From contig NC_015865.1 of the NCBI RefSeq assembly GCF_000221185.1, positions 186,001-250,000 on the forward strand: 64,000 nt of DNA, given 5' to 3'. The translations under genes were made by a program, and so were the position numbers. Position 1 is the stretch's first letter. Each line of letters starts with the position of its first letter. This stretch comes from Thermococcus sp. 4557. GTDB taxonomy: Archaea > Methanobacteriota_B > Thermococci > Thermococcales > Thermococcaceae. The notes beneath the pieces are model-generated. The model was not told the origin of the DNA, did no database searches, and saw only the letters and a list, made by a program, of their open reading frames with translations. This document shows positions 27,407-36,470 of the stretch, in pieces.

Positions 27407-28102
27407 TCACTTCTTCAAAAACTCGTCCAGGCTGACCTGTCCTTTCTTCTTCGATTTTCTGGCCTCCATCTCTGCCCTCAGCTTCTCCTCGATCTTCTTC
27501 AGCGTCTTCCAGCTCCTCCTGACTATCGGCGGGAACTCGCCGTGCTCGCGGTAGTAGTTCTCCAAGAACGCCCTCGTCCTCGGGTCGCTGGGATAGCCGC
27601 TCCCGATCTCGCCGTACTTCTCCTTCAGCTTCTCTATCGCCCTGTCGCGGGTTACCTTCGCTATTATCGAGGCCGCTGAGACTGGCACGAACTTGTCGTC
27701 GGCCTTGTGCTCCGCTATTATCTCCGCCTTAAAATCCAGCCTCTTCCCGATGTCCTCGCCGAAGCGGGCCTCCTTCACGTCGGCGGCGTCAATGTATATT
27801 ACGTCGGGCTTCACCTTGAGCGAGTTGAGAGCCTTGACGAAGTTCTCCACTTCGAACTCGTTTAAAGTTCCCTCACGGGAGTCTATCTCCTCCGGCCAAA
27901 GCTCCAGAACCACGTAATCGTCCAGCAGAGATATTATCTCGTCGAACAGCCTCTCACGCCGCCTGGGGGTGAGCTTCTTAGAGTCCTTAACCCCAAGCTC
28001 CTCGAGCTTTGGAACGTTCCGTTCATCCACAACAACCGCCGCTATGGCCATGGGGCCGATTACGGGGCCCCTGCCGGCTTCGTCGATTCCAGCGAGCTTC
28101 AA
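27407..28102 (-). CDS. rnhB: Ribonuclease HII
   Basis: 231 residues with MKLAGIDEAGRGPVIGP at the start (first two catalytic acids), YIDAADV, then DDKFVPVSAASIIAKVTRDR (third acid) and the conserved GYPSDPRTRAFL. The basic C-terminal tail (KSKKKGQVSLDEFLKK) ends in SLDEFLKK, which resembles a PCNA-interacting peptide and is typical for archaeal RNase HII. It removes RNA from RNA-DNA hybrids and single ribonucleotides. It is 4 nt from the metal transporter permease gene on the same strand. Confidence 0.95.
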   Translation of the reverse strand: MKLAGIDEAGRGPVIGPMAIAAVVVDERNVPKLEELGVKDSKKLTPRRRERLFDEIISLLDDYVVLELWPEEIDSREGTLNEFEVENFVKALNSLKVKPDVIYIDAADVKEARFGEDIGKRLDFKAEIIAEHKADDKFVPVSAASIIAKVTRDRAIEKLKEKYGEIGSGYPSDPRTRAFLENYYREHGEFPPIVRRSWKTLKKIEEKLRAEMEARKSKKKGQVSLDEFLKK

Positions 28103-28106
28103 AGTC

Positions 28107-28928
28107 TCACCTCCTGAAGAGCAGAGCGCCGTAGATGACGCCTAGCATTATCGTCGCCAGGCCGCTGGGGGGTATGTCGGTAAAGTAGGCGAGGATCACG
28201 GAGGACACCTGGACGCCCAGGGTGAGGAACAGGCTGGCCCCGATGACCTTGCGCAGGTCGCTGCTGACCATCAGCGCTATCGCGCCCGGAAGAACGGCTA
28301 CCACCTGGAGGGTTATGAGGCCGACGGTCTGGACGATGAGGGCGCCGATGGCACCGACGAGGACGTAGAGGATCATGAGGTAGGCCCTCGCGTTGCCCCC
28401 GTAACTCTCCATGCCCTCCGGGTCGAAGCTGAGGTAGAGGAAATCGCGGTACAGGAAGAGGACGACGAAGAAAAGAAGGGCACCCCCGAGGACGAGGACG
28501 GTAAGGTCGTCGAGGGTTATCAGGAAGATGTCCCCAGTGAGGTAGGAGACTATGCTCTCGCCGAGCGGGAAGTATGGCCTGGTCGCCATCACCTTGTAGA
28601 GCACGCCAAAGCCGAGAACCGTGAGGCCGGCGACAAAGCTGGCCACTATTCCAACCGCGGAATCCGGGGAGAACCCGAGCTTCTCAAGCTCCGCTATCGT
28701 GAGCACGACAATGACTGTGACGACGAGTGCAACGAGCATGACCAGGGAGAGGTTCTCGAACAGCAGGCCGAGTATCATTCCGAGAACCGCACCGAAGAGC
28801 AGGGAGTGGAAGAGGGCGTGGGTTAGGAAGGCCAGTCCCTTCGTGTTGATGAGCGGGCTGAGCATGCCGAGCAGGACGCTTACCATGACGCTGGCAAGGA
28901 GGGCCCTGATCAGATACTCCGGAATCAC
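28107..28928 (-). CDS. Metal ABC transporter permease (ABC-3/ZnuB family)
   Basis: 273 residues with eight or so hydrophobic helices and the ABC-3 signature regions: PLINTKGLAFLTHALFHSLLFG, SYLTGDIFLIT, FDPEGMESYGG, and VVAVLPGAIALMVSSDLRKV. This family imports zinc, manganese or iron. Its ATG lies inside the 3' end of the ATPase gene (4-bp overlap, ATGA-type), so the pair is translated together. No solute-binding protein gene is adjacent; it must be elsewhere. Confidence 0.9.
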   Translation of the reverse strand: MIPEYLIRALLASVMVSVLLGMLSPLINTKGLAFLTHALFHSLLFGAVLGMILGLLFENLSLVMLVALVVTVIVVLTIAELEKLGFSPDSAVGIVASFVAGLTVLGFGVLYKVMATRPYFPLGESIVSYLTGDIFLITLDDLTVLVLGGALLFFVVLFLYRDFLYLSFDPEGMESYGGNARAYLMILYVLVGAIGALIVQTVGLITLQVVAVLPGAIALMVSSDLRKVIGASLFLTLGVQVSSVILAYFTDIPPSGLATIMLGVIYGALLFRR

Positions 28929-29719
28929 CGCCCGCCACCCCCGTGCCTGTGCAGGTGGACGTCGCCGGTTATGCAGAAGAGCTTGCCCTCAACGGGTATG
29001 ACCCTTGCCAGCGGGCCGTATACGGATTTGATTATCGGGTCCTGAAGGACGTTCTCCGGACTTCCGAAGGCTATCAGGCGTCTGTTGAGGAGCATGATTT
29101 TGTCCCCGACCTCGATTAGGGGGTTGATGTCGTGGGTTGTGATGACCATCGTCACCCGTCTCTCGCGCTTTATCTTGGCCAGAACGCTGGCGACCTCCGC
29201 CCTTGCGCTGGGGTCCAGGGCGGAGAGCGGCTCGTCGAGGAGGAGCAGTTTGGGGTCGCTCATCAGGGCCCTCGCGAGGAGGACGCGCTGCTTCTGACCG
29301 CCGCTCAGCTCGCTGAAAAGCCTGTCACCCACTTCCGCGAGCCCGACGAAGCCGAGGACTTCCCCCGCCTTCTCCATAGTCTCCGGCGGGAGCTTGAAGT
29401 GGACGAAGCCGCGGCGGTAGACGCCGCCCATCGCAACGACCTCCAGGGCGGTGAGAGGAACCCTCTCGTTGAGGCTGTGGCTCTGGGGGACGTAGCCTAT
29501 TAGCTCCTTCGCCTCGCAGGGCGGTTTCCCGAAGACCTCCAGCCGTCCGGTGTAGTCCCTGTGGAAGCAGGCGATTGCCTTGAGCAGGGTCGTCTTGCCG
29601 GCCCCGTTGGGGCCGAGCAGGAGGAGCGTCTCGCCATCCTCGAGAGTGAAGTCTACCCCCTCCACAGCGGGCTTTCCGTCGTAGAGTATCGTGAGGCTTT
29701 CGGCGGTTATTGCCTCCAT
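28925..29719 (-). CDS. Metal ABC transporter ATP-binding protein (ZnuC/MntB-like)
   Basis: 264 residues: Walker A LGPNGAGKTTLLKA, Q-loop YVPQSHSLNERVPLT, signature LSGGQKQRVLLARAL, Walker B LLLLDEPLSALDP and H-loop ITTHDINPL. The tail ends in a His-rich stretch (HLHRHGGGG), which may bind metal. ATG 29719 has CTGGAG six bases ahead; the ATG at 29725 touches that site. A TTTAAAA TATA box lies near 29750-29762 on the minus strand. Divergent from aIF1A, with a 12-bp inverted repeat in between. Confidence 0.92.
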   Translation of the reverse strand: MEAITAESLTILYDGKPAVEGVDFTLEDGETLLLLGPNGAGKTTLLKAIACFHRDYTGRLEVFGKPPCEAKELIGYVPQSHSLNERVPLTALEVVAMGGVYRRGFVHFKLPPETMEKAGEVLGFVGLAEVGDRLFSELSGGQKQRVLLARALMSDPKLLLLDEPLSALDPSARAEVASVLAKIKRERRVTMVITTHDINPLIEVGDKIMLLNRRLIAFGSPENVLQDPIIKSVYGPLARVIPVEGKLFCITGDVHLHRHGGGGR

Positions 29720-29829
29720 GGTCATCTCCAGACTCCAGTTTAAGCGGTGCGTTTTTAAACCTTAATGTGCCCTTACTGGACAGATATGGGCAATGGAAGG
29801 GCAGGGTTTTTTTCTCTGCCTTGGACTTG

Positions 29830-29880
29830 TGCAAAAATTTTAAAAGCACATGCCTGTACTCTCGTTAGAAAATTTTTGCA
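29830..29880. promoter_or_regulatory. 12-bp perfect inverted repeat in divergent promoter region
   Basis: TGCAAAAATTTT (29830-29841) and AAAATTTTTGCA (29869-29880) are exact inverted copies separated by 27 bp. They lie between the divergent promoters of the metal ABC transporter and aIF1A, whose own TATA (TTTATAA, 29890-29896) is 10 bp beyond the right arm. A 39-bp centre-to-centre distance would put both on nearly the same DNA face. A metal-responsive or general activator site is possible. Confidence 0.4.
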
Positions 29881-29928
29881 AGGCTCAGGTTTATAAGGGC
29901 TCGAGCCTATCCGCTGGAGGTGATGATC

Positions 29929-30303
29929 ATGGCGTACCACAGAGGAAGAGGCAGAAGAAGTGGGGGAAAGAAAAAGAACAGGCAGGTTCAGGGTGACGAG
30001 GTCATCCGCGTTCCCCTCCCGAAGGAAGGACAGCTGTTCGGTGTAATCGAGCAGGCCCTGGGGTCCGGATGGATGGACGTGAGGTGCTCCGACGGGAAGA
30101 TCAGAAGGTGCAGGATACCGGGCAAGCTCAAGAGGCGCATGTGGATGCGCGTGGGCGACGTCGTCATAGTCCAGCCCTGGGACGTGCAGACCGAGGAGCG
30201 CGGAGACATAGTCTACCGCTACACCAGGACTCAGGTGGACTGGCTCCTGAGGAGGGGCAAGATAAGCCAGGAATTCCTCAGCGGCGGCGAGCTCCTGTTC
30301 TGA
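29929..30303 (+). CDS. eif1A: Translation initiation factor aIF1A
   Basis: 124 residues: basic Gly-rich N-terminal tail ([15 protein letters not shown]), then an OB-fold S1-like core with [37 protein letters not shown] and [13 protein letters not shown]. It binds the A site of the small ribosomal subunit during initiation. ATG 29929 follows GGAGGTGATGATC. It heads a run of information-processing genes (rio1, KH protein, topoisomerase VI). Confidence 0.96.
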   Translation: MAYHRGRGRRSGGKKKNRQVQGDEVIRVPLPKEGQLFGVIEQALGSGWMDVRCSDGKIRRCRIPGKLKRRMWMRVGDVVIVQPWDVQTEERGDIVYRYTRTQVDWLLRRGKISQEFLSGGELLF

Positions 30304-30346
30304 GCCCGCTTCTTCTAAAATTCCGGCTGTCAGCGAGTGATGGGGA

Positions 30347-31123
30347 ATGCGCGAGGATGTAATAGAGCGCGAAATCGAGGGAATGCTAGGCCTCCGGGAG
30401 AGGCGCGAGAAGGACAGCGACCTCTATAAGATAGCCAATGAGGTATTCGACAGAACGACGAAGGAGACCCTCGCCTACCTCCACAGGAGGGGAAAGATCG
30501 AAACCCTCTACGGCGTCATCAGCACGGGCAAGGAGGCCAACGTCTTCGCCGGCGTGGACGCCGAGGGGAACAGGATAGCCGTTAAGATATACCGCACGTA
30601 CACGACCGAGTTCCGGCGCATCTGGGAGTACCTCGCGGCAGACCCCCGCGTCGGCTACCTGCCCAAGGATATGCGCAAGCTGGTCTTTGTTTGGACAAGG
30701 AGGGAGTTTAAGAACCTCCAGCGGGCGATAAAATATGCGGTTCGCGTTCCCGAGCCGGTTATCTTCCGCAACAACATCCTTGTGATGGAGTTCATTGGGG
30801 ACGAGCTCCCCGCACCCCGCATCAAAGACGTTGAGCGTTCGCTCGAGCCTTCGGACTTTGAGGAGCTTTACGACTTCACGATGGGCGTCATCGAGAGGCT
30901 CTGGAAGCGCGGGGACATGGTGCACGGCGACCTGAGCGAGTACAACATACTGCTCCACGACAGGCCCGTCGTGATAGACTGGTCGCAGGCAACGGTGAAG
31001 AGGAACAGGATGAGCGTGGAGCTGCTCAGAAGGGACCTTAGGAACGTCATAAACTACTTTGGGCGGAAAGGCGTTGATGTTGATGATTTCGACGATAAGT
31101 TCCGTGAGCTGGTTGGGGTTTAG
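30347..31123 (+). CDS. rio1: RIO1 serine protein kinase
   Basis: 258 residues with the RIO kinase pattern: a flexible-loop P-loop analogue STGKEANVFAG, catalytic Lys in IAVKIYRT, hinge MEFIGDELPAP, catalytic HGDLSEYNIL and metal-binding VIDWSQA. The start YKIANEVFDRTTKETLAYLHRRGKIE is the RIO1 N-terminal helix. It helps mature the small ribosomal subunit, releasing late factors. The KH-domain gene follows after 11 nt and its product is the archaeal relative of the Pno1/Dim2 partner. Confidence 0.96.
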   Translation: MREDVIEREIEGMLGLRERREKDSDLYKIANEVFDRTTKETLAYLHRRGKIETLYGVISTGKEANVFAGVDAEGNRIAVKIYRTYTTEFRRIWEYLAADPRVGYLPKDMRKLVFVWTRREFKNLQRAIKYAVRVPEPVIFRNNILVMEFIGDELPAPRIKDVERSLEPSDFEELYDFTMGVIERLWKRGDMVHGDLSEYNILLHDRPVVIDWSQATVKRNRMSVELLRRDLRNVINYFGRKGVDVDDFDDKFRELVGV

Positions 31124-31134
31124 AGGGTGAGAGC

Positions 31135-31881
31135 ATGGACGAGTTTGAGAGACTGCTGAAGAAGTATGAGCGGATAGACAAGGACGGCCGGCCCGCCAGG
31201 GGCGGTCGCGATGAGGAGATCACCTACGCCGCGGAGGGCGAGCAGGAGGAGTTCATAAGAATCCCCCGCGACAGGGTTGCGGTCGTCATAGGCAGAAAGG
31301 GACAGACCAAGAGGGAGATAGAGGAGAGGACCAAGACCAGGATAGAGGTGGACAGCGAGACCGGCGAGGTCTTCATAACCTCCACGGAGGAGACCAGCGA
31401 CCCCCTGGCCGTCTGGAAGGCGCGTGACGTGGTAATGGCCATAGGCAGGGGCTTTTCTCCCGAGAGGGCCTTCAGGCTCTTCAACGAGGGGGAGGTTCTT
31501 GAGGTCGTCAACCTGACGGATGTAATAGTAGGCAACGATAAGAACGCCCTTCCCCGCGTCAGGGGGAGGATAATCGGAAGGAAGGGAAGGACGCGCGAGA
31601 TAATCGAGGAGATGAGCGGTGCGGATGTGAGCGTTTACGGAAAAACCGTCGCGATAATCGGCAACCCGATCCAGGTCGAGGTTGCCAAGACCGCCATAGA
31701 GAAGCTCGCCAGGGGCTCCCCGCACGGCGTCGTTTACAAGTACCTTGAGCGCAGAAAGAAGGACCTCGAACTCGAGAGCACGACCTACTACGAGGCCCTT
31801 GAAGGGGAGCCGGGCGATTTCGGGGAGAACTACGAGGGCCCCGATGAGGACTACGATGACGAAGACTTTTGGGAGGACTGA
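31135..31881 (+). CDS. Two-KH-domain RNA-binding protein (Pno1/Dim2-like)
   Basis: 248 residues with two KH modules, each with a GxxG loop: VAVVIGRKGQTKREIEE (near 46) and GRIIGRKGRTREIIEEM (near 145). The tail is strongly acidic (EDYDDEDFWED). The archaeal protein is linked with Rio1 and aIF2alpha and binds the 3' end of 16S rRNA during 30S maturation. It lies between rio1 and top6B and its end runs 2 bp before the top6B ATG. Confidence 0.92.
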   Translation: MDEFERLLKKYERIDKDGRPARGGRDEEITYAAEGEQEEFIRIPRDRVAVVIGRKGQTKREIEERTKTRIEVDSETGEVFITSTEETSDPLAVWKARDVVMAIGRGFSPERAFRLFNEGEVLEVVNLTDVIVGNDKNALPRVRGRIIGRKGRTREIIEEMSGADVSVYGKTVAIIGNPIQVEVAKTAIEKLARGSPHGVVYKYLERRKKDLELESTTYYEALEGEPGDFGENYEGPDEDYDDEDFWED

Positions 31882-31883
31882 AT

Positions 31884-33581
31884 ATGGCCGAGGCGAATCA
31901 GCTGTTTAAGGAGTTCAAAATCCAGAGCGTCAGTGAGTTCTTCAGACGGAACGCGGCAATGCTCGGCTACACGGGCAAGATACGCTCCCTCACCACGGTG
32001 ATCCATGAGGCCGTGACCAACTCACTCGACGCCTGTGAAGAGGCGGGCATACTTCCCTACGTCCGTGTTGAGATAGAGGAGCTTGGAAGGGAGCACTACA
32101 AGGTCATAATCGAGGACAACGGACCGGGAATTCCCGAGAAGTACATAACCCACGTCTTCGGTAAGATGCTGGCCGGAACCAAGGCCCACAGGAACATACA
32201 GAGCCGCGGCCAGCAGGGTATCGGTATAAGCGGCGCCGTTATGTTCGCCCAGATAACGAGCGGAAAGGCAACGCGCGTCATCACATCCACGGGCGACGAC
32301 AAGATCATCGAGGCATGGGTTAAGATAGACGTTGACAGGAACGAGGGCAAGATTGTGAAGAAGGAGAAGCACCCCAACCCGAAGGGCTGGCGCGGCACCA
32401 GGATAGAGCTGGAGGTGAAGAACGTCCGCTACGTGCGCTCAAAGCAGGGCGTTTACTGGTACCTCAAGCTCACCGCGATAGCCAACCCGCACGCCCACAT
32501 AGAGCTCATTGAACCCGACGGGAGGCTCATAGTATTCCCGCGCTCCAGCGAGGACGTTCCCGAGCCCCCGGTGGAGATGAAGCCCCATCCGCGCGGCGTC
32601 CTCACCGACGATGTTTACAGGATGGCCAAGAAGACGAGGAGGAGTTCCGTCAAGCGCTTCCTCGTTGGGGAGTTCTCGAGGATAAGCGACAAGAAAATCG
32701 ACGAGCTCGTTGAGTACATCGCGGCGCTGAGGCTCATAAAGACGGAGGACGACAAGAATGTCCAGGAACAGCTCTACGAGAGGCTCATGAAGGGCGAGGT
32801 AAAGGCCGTCCTGCGCTCGTTCAGGGGCTACACGAAGGTCGTCAAGCAGGTTGCGAAGCTCATGGAGAAGCCGCCCGAGAAGCTGAGCTGGCACGAGGCT
32901 GAGGAGATAGTCGAGGCCTTCAAATACATGAAGTTCCTGGCCCCGCCGACCCACGGCCTCAGGCCCATCGGCGAGGAGAACATAGAGAAGGGCCTCACCA
33001 ACATCCTCAAGCCGGAGTTCGTCACCGCGGTCACCAGGTCGCCGAAGGTCTACTCCGGAGGTATACCGTTCCAGGTCGAGGTCGGTCTCGCTTACGGCGG
33101 CGAGATTCCCGGAGGTTTCGAGCTCCTCCGCTACGCCAACCGCGTGCCGCTGCTCTTCGATGCCGGCTCCTGTGTAACGACGCTGGCGGCGCGCTCCGTT
33201 GATTGGAGGCGCTACAAGGTTGATGACCTCGACCGCGCACCTCTCGTGCTCATGATAAACGTCATCAGCGTTCATGTGCCGTATACCGGCACAGGAAAGC
33301 AGAGCATCGCCAACGTGGAGGAGATACAGAACGAGATAAGGCTTGCAATAATGGACGCTGCAAGGAGACTTCAGACGTACCTCAGCGGAAAGCACCGCAG
33401 ACTCCACCAGGCCAAGAGGAGGAGGACCTTCGAGAAATACGTGCCCGAGATAGCGAGGGCCCTGAGCGTACTCACCGGGGAGCCCGAGGAGGAGGTTAAG
33501 AACTACTTCCTGTCCTACATAGAGGGCCACTTCGCGGCCAAGGAGGCAGGTGGCGCGGAGGAGGTGAGCGAGAATGCCTAA
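31884..33581 (+). CDS. top6B: DNA topoisomerase VI subunit B
   Basis: 566 residues of GHKL-type ATPase: [15 protein letters not shown] (N box), [14 protein letters not shown] (G1) and [17 protein letters not shown] (G2 lid), then the H2TH insert and the transducer domain. With subunit A it passes one duplex through another in an ATP-dependent way and relaxes both supercoil signs. ATG 31884 follows GGGAGGACTGAAT. It overlaps top6A by 8 bp. Confidence 0.97.
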   Translation: MAEANQLFKEFKIQSVSEFFRRNAAMLGYTGKIRSLTTVIHEAVTNSLDACEEAGILPYVRVEIEELGREHYKVIIEDNGPGIPEKYITHVFGKMLAGTKAHRNIQSRGQQGIGISGAVMFAQITSGKATRVITSTGDDKIIEAWVKIDVDRNEGKIVKKEKHPNPKGWRGTRIELEVKNVRYVRSKQGVYWYLKLTAIANPHAHIELIEPDGRLIVFPRSSEDVPEPPVEMKPHPRGVLTDDVYRMAKKTRRSSVKRFLVGEFSRISDKKIDELVEYIAALRLIKTEDDKNVQEQLYERLMKGEVKAVLRSFRGYTKVVKQVAKLMEKPPEKLSWHEAEEIVEAFKYMKFLAPPTHGLRPIGEENIEKGLTNILKPEFVTAVTRSPKVYSGGIPFQVEVGLAYGGEIPGGFELLRYANRVPLLFDAGSCVTTLAARSVDWRRYKVDDLDRAPLVLMINVISVHVPYTGTGKQSIANVEEIQNEIRLAIMDAARRLQTYLSGKHRRLHQAKRRRTFEKYVPEIARALSVLTGEPEEEVKNYFLSYIEGHFAAKEAGGAEEVSENA

Positions 33582-34734
33582 ATCCAAAGCAGTCAGGCGC
33601 GAGAAGCCGAGGGAGCGCTTTTCCTATGACCCGACCAAAGTGCTCACCAGGCTCGAGGAGTACGGAAAGAAAATCCTTGAGGACATAAAGGCCGGAAAGA
33701 ACCCCTACTTCGACATCCCCATGCGCGGCATCGGCAACGTTTACTTCGACGAGAAGAGGCGCGTCATCAGGATGGGCGACAAGCTCTCAAGGCGCTACTT
33801 CCTCAACGTTGCCCACGCTAGGAAGTTCATGCAGACGCTCCTCATAATGGCCTACGTCAAGCGCCTCGTGAGCGAGAACAAGCACGCGAGCCTTCGTGAA
33901 GCCTACTACGCCAACAAGCACACTATCCCGGGAACGAAGGAGAACACCTTCGAGGACCAGCGCGAGAGCGACCCCATCATAGAGGACCTCGAGAGGATGA
34001 TGGGCGTCCTTCGTGAGGAGATGCACCTCACGGCTGACAGGCGCGGCTACATCTACGGCGACATAGTCATTCGCGACGGCGAGGATGAGTTCAACACCAG
34101 CAAGCTCGGTATGGGCGGCTGGGCCGTCCCGGGAACCGTCGAGCACCTTCAGTTCGTTGAGGTCAACGTCGACTACGCCCTCGTTGTCGAGACAGCCGCT
34201 ATGGCCGACCGTCTCATCGAGGAAAAGTTCCCGAAGAAGGAGAACGCCCTCATCATAGCGACCCAGGGGCAGGCCTCGCGTGGCGTCAGGAGGCTCATTC
34301 ACAGGCTCCACTACGAGGAGGGTCTTCCGATAATAGTCTTCACCGATGGCGACCCCTACGGTTGGTACATCTACTCCACCATAAAGCAGGGCTCCATCAA
34401 CCTCGCCTACCTCAGCGACAAGCTGGCGACGCCGGAGGCGAAGTTCGTTGGAATGACCATGGACGATATAGAGCGCTACGGCCTCAAGAACGTCACCGAA
34501 AAGCTCAAGGGAATCCCGCCGAACAAGAAGGGCGGCCCGACGGCGGATTACAAGAGAATCCTGGAGGAGATGGAGTACCCGTGGTTCCAGAACAAGGAGT
34601 GGCAGAGGCAGCTCAAGATGGCGATCAAGATGGGGGTCAGGATAGAGCAGCAGGCCCTCGCCAACAAGAGCCTCGAGTTCGTCGCGAAGAAGTACCTCCC
34701 CGAAAAGATAAACAACGGTGAGCTCCTGCCATGA
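33574..34734 (+). CDS. top6A: DNA topoisomerase VI subunit A (Spo11-like)
   Basis: 386 residues: the 5Y-CAP domain with the catalytic Tyr in KEVT-type context (here [13 protein letters not shown] region near residue 107-116) and the Toprim fold with [13 protein letters not shown] and [14 protein letters not shown], whose Asp pair binds Mg. GGAGGTGAGCGAGAATG overlaps the end of top6B. The DUF530 gene begins in the last 4 bases (ATGA). Confidence 0.97.
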   Translation: MPKSKAVRREKPRERFSYDPTKVLTRLEEYGKKILEDIKAGKNPYFDIPMRGIGNVYFDEKRRVIRMGDKLSRRYFLNVAHARKFMQTLLIMAYVKRLVSENKHASLREAYYANKHTIPGTKENTFEDQRESDPIIEDLERMMGVLREEMHLTADRRGYIYGDIVIRDGEDEFNTSKLGMGGWAVPGTVEHLQFVEVNVDYALVVETAAMADRLIEEKFPKKENALIIATQGQASRGVRRLIHRLHYEEGLPIIVFTDGDPYGWYIYSTIKQGSINLAYLSDKLATPEAKFVGMTMDDIERYGLKNVTEKLKGIPPNKKGGPTADYKRILEEMEYPWFQNKEWQRQLKMAIKMGVRIEQQALANKSLEFVAKKYLPEKINNGELLP

Positions 34735-35978
34735 CGACGACTGAAGAGCTCGTCGCACAGGTTAACAAGATACTGGACGATATCGGGATAGACATGGACG
34801 GGTTATTCGAGACCTTCGACATCCCGTCCATCTCCTTCCGTTTAAAGGAGAACCTCTCGCTCCTTCGGGAGCTTGAGGACGACCTCTCAAGGCGCGTGGG
34901 TGAGACCACACCCTCGGCTGGATTCTCGGACAAAAAGAACAAGGACCCCCACATCCAGTGGATATACAAGAAGAAGCGCAACCGCGTCCTTGCCCTTGAG
35001 AGGCTCCGCTCGGCCATAACGGCTCACAAGATGGCCCTCGCACTCATCTCCGCCAACTACACCTTCTTCATGGGGAAGAAACTCGTGAGCCTCAGGGAGC
35101 TCACGAGGGAGAACGTCGAGCGGATCAAGGCCGTTCCCAACCCCGTTCAACTCGGGCGCGTTGAGGTTCTTCCCCACTTCGCCTACTCCGGCGACGTCCT
35201 CCGTCTGCTCGCCAGGGAGAGCGTGGACGTCAGGGAGTCGTTCAAGTTCATAAAGGGCAAGCTCCGCGAGAAGGGAACCGTCAGGAACCGCGGGATCAGG
35301 ATAGAGGTTGAGTACTGGGAGAACAACCGCCTGAAGAAGGCCCGCCTCGACCTGCCCACGGATGCGGACATAGAGGCTGAACTCCGCCAGAGGTACGGGA
35401 GGCGCTTCCGCTGGCGCGTTCTGAGCTTCGTCAAGACGCGTGGGGTGCTCATAAACAACCACTACACGGTGGACAACCTGGCCCTGGCATACTCCATCCT
35501 TGATCCTGAAAACGGCGCCAGGAAGCTCGGCCTCGACCTCTTCCGCTACTACTTCCTGACCTCCGAGAACGAGAGGGAGAGCCTGGGCCTCTATCCGGAC
35601 ATAAGGCTCTGCATCGACTGCCACTATTCGATATTTGACCTTCCCTTCGCCGACGAGAAGGGATTCAGAACGGGCCACGGCAGCATGTTCCTCATCAGGA
35701 AGTGTGAGATGGAAAAGGCCCTCGTGGGGAGGAGGAAGGACATATCCAACGTTCCCAACCACCTCCTTGGCGGAGTGCTCCTCTACGGAATGAGCGAGTA
35801 CAGCGAAGACAAAGTCGCGGAGCTTCTCGGAATTCCTGCCGACGAGCTGGTTGAGGCCGTGAAGAAGTTCGTCATCTCCGGCCTGCACAAGAGGCTCTTC
35901 GCCGACACGAAGAAGTTCGAGAAGTTCATGCCCAAGAGCGACAAGGCCAAACAGTTCCTGGCCCTCCTCCAGGGGTGA
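34731..35978 (+). CDS. DUF530 family protein, linked to topoisomerase VI
   Basis: 415 residues matching, as I recall, the archaeal DUF530 family. Visible features: charged helical N-terminus, a conserved-looking [19 protein letters not shown] with a Cys pair, and a C-terminal segment [20 protein letters not shown] that reads like a helix-turn-helix. It begins in the ATGA overlap with top6A and is followed 4 nt later by the DUF1699 gene, so all four proteins share a transcript. Function unknown; the coupling suggests a DNA-related role. Confidence 0.75.
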   Translation: MTTTEELVAQVNKILDDIGIDMDGLFETFDIPSISFRLKENLSLLRELEDDLSRRVGETTPSAGFSDKKNKDPHIQWIYKKKRNRVLALERLRSAITAHKMALALISANYTFFMGKKLVSLRELTRENVERIKAVPNPVQLGRVEVLPHFAYSGDVLRLLARESVDVRESFKFIKGKLREKGTVRNRGIRIEVEYWENNRLKKARLDLPTDADIEAELRQRYGRRFRWRVLSFVKTRGVLINNHYTVDNLALAYSILDPENGARKLGLDLFRYYFLTSENERESLGLYPDIRLCIDCHYSIFDLPFADEKGFRTGHGSMFLIRKCEMEKALVGRRKDISNVPNHLLGGVLLYGMSEYSEDKVAELLGIPADELVEAVKKFVISGLHKRLFADTKKFEKFMPKSDKAKQFLALLQG

Positions 35979-35982
35979 GGGT

Positions 35983-36399
35983 ATGAGGGTGGAGATAAAA
36001 GCGCGCAACAACGCGGAGCTGATAGCAAAGCTCAGGGAGTCCCTGAATGAGGAGGTTACAGAGGTCTACATCAACCTCCGCCCGACGAAGGAGATACTCG
36101 TCAGGATACTCGAGCGGGCCCCCAACGTGCGCAAAATCTCCTGCCCGCCCAGCCTCTACCCCAAGGTCTCCAAGAGGGTCATCGCCGCGCTCGCCCAGAT
36201 GGGCATAGAACTCGTCCCCGAGGGCTACCCCCGCGGAAGGCCGCGGAAATACAACGAACGCACCATCCGGGAGGTTCAGAACCTCCTGATGAAGGGGGTG
36301 CCGGCAAAGGAGATAAGCACCCGCATGGGCATCCCCCTGAGGACGGTCTATTACCTCCTGGAGCAGACCGGGATGAAACCCGACCGCAGGGGCACCTGA
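35983..36399 (+). CDS. DUF1699 family protein with C-terminal helix-turn-helix
   Basis: 138 residues. The N-terminal 85 look like the DUF1699 fold (YINLRPTKEILVRILERAPNVRKISCPPSLYP), and the end is a resolvase-like helix-turn-helix: GRPRKYNERTIREVQNLLMKGVPAKEISTRMGI. It probably binds DNA. It closes the topoisomerase VI transcript and precedes the mcrBC promoter on the same strand. Confidence 0.78.
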   Translation: MRVEIKARNNAELIAKLRESLNEEVTEVYINLRPTKEILVRILERAPNVRKISCPPSLYPKVSKRVIAALAQMGIELVPEGYPRGRPRKYNERTIREVQNLLMKGVPAKEISTRMGIPLRTVYYLLEQTGMKPDRRGT

Positions 36400-36429
36400 A
36401 TTCCCTCTCTCCGTCAGTTTTTTACCAAA

Positions 36430-36470
36430 GATTTTTATACTCTGGCATATAATTCCGTTGGGTGGTCGTA
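36430..36470 (+). promoter_or_regulatory. mcrBC promoter and ribosome site
   Basis: ATTTTTATAC (36431-36440) is a TATA box 31 bp ahead of GGGTGGTCGTA and the mcrB ATG at 36471, giving a very short leader. The system therefore has its own promoter rather than reading through from DUF1699. Confidence 0.55.
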
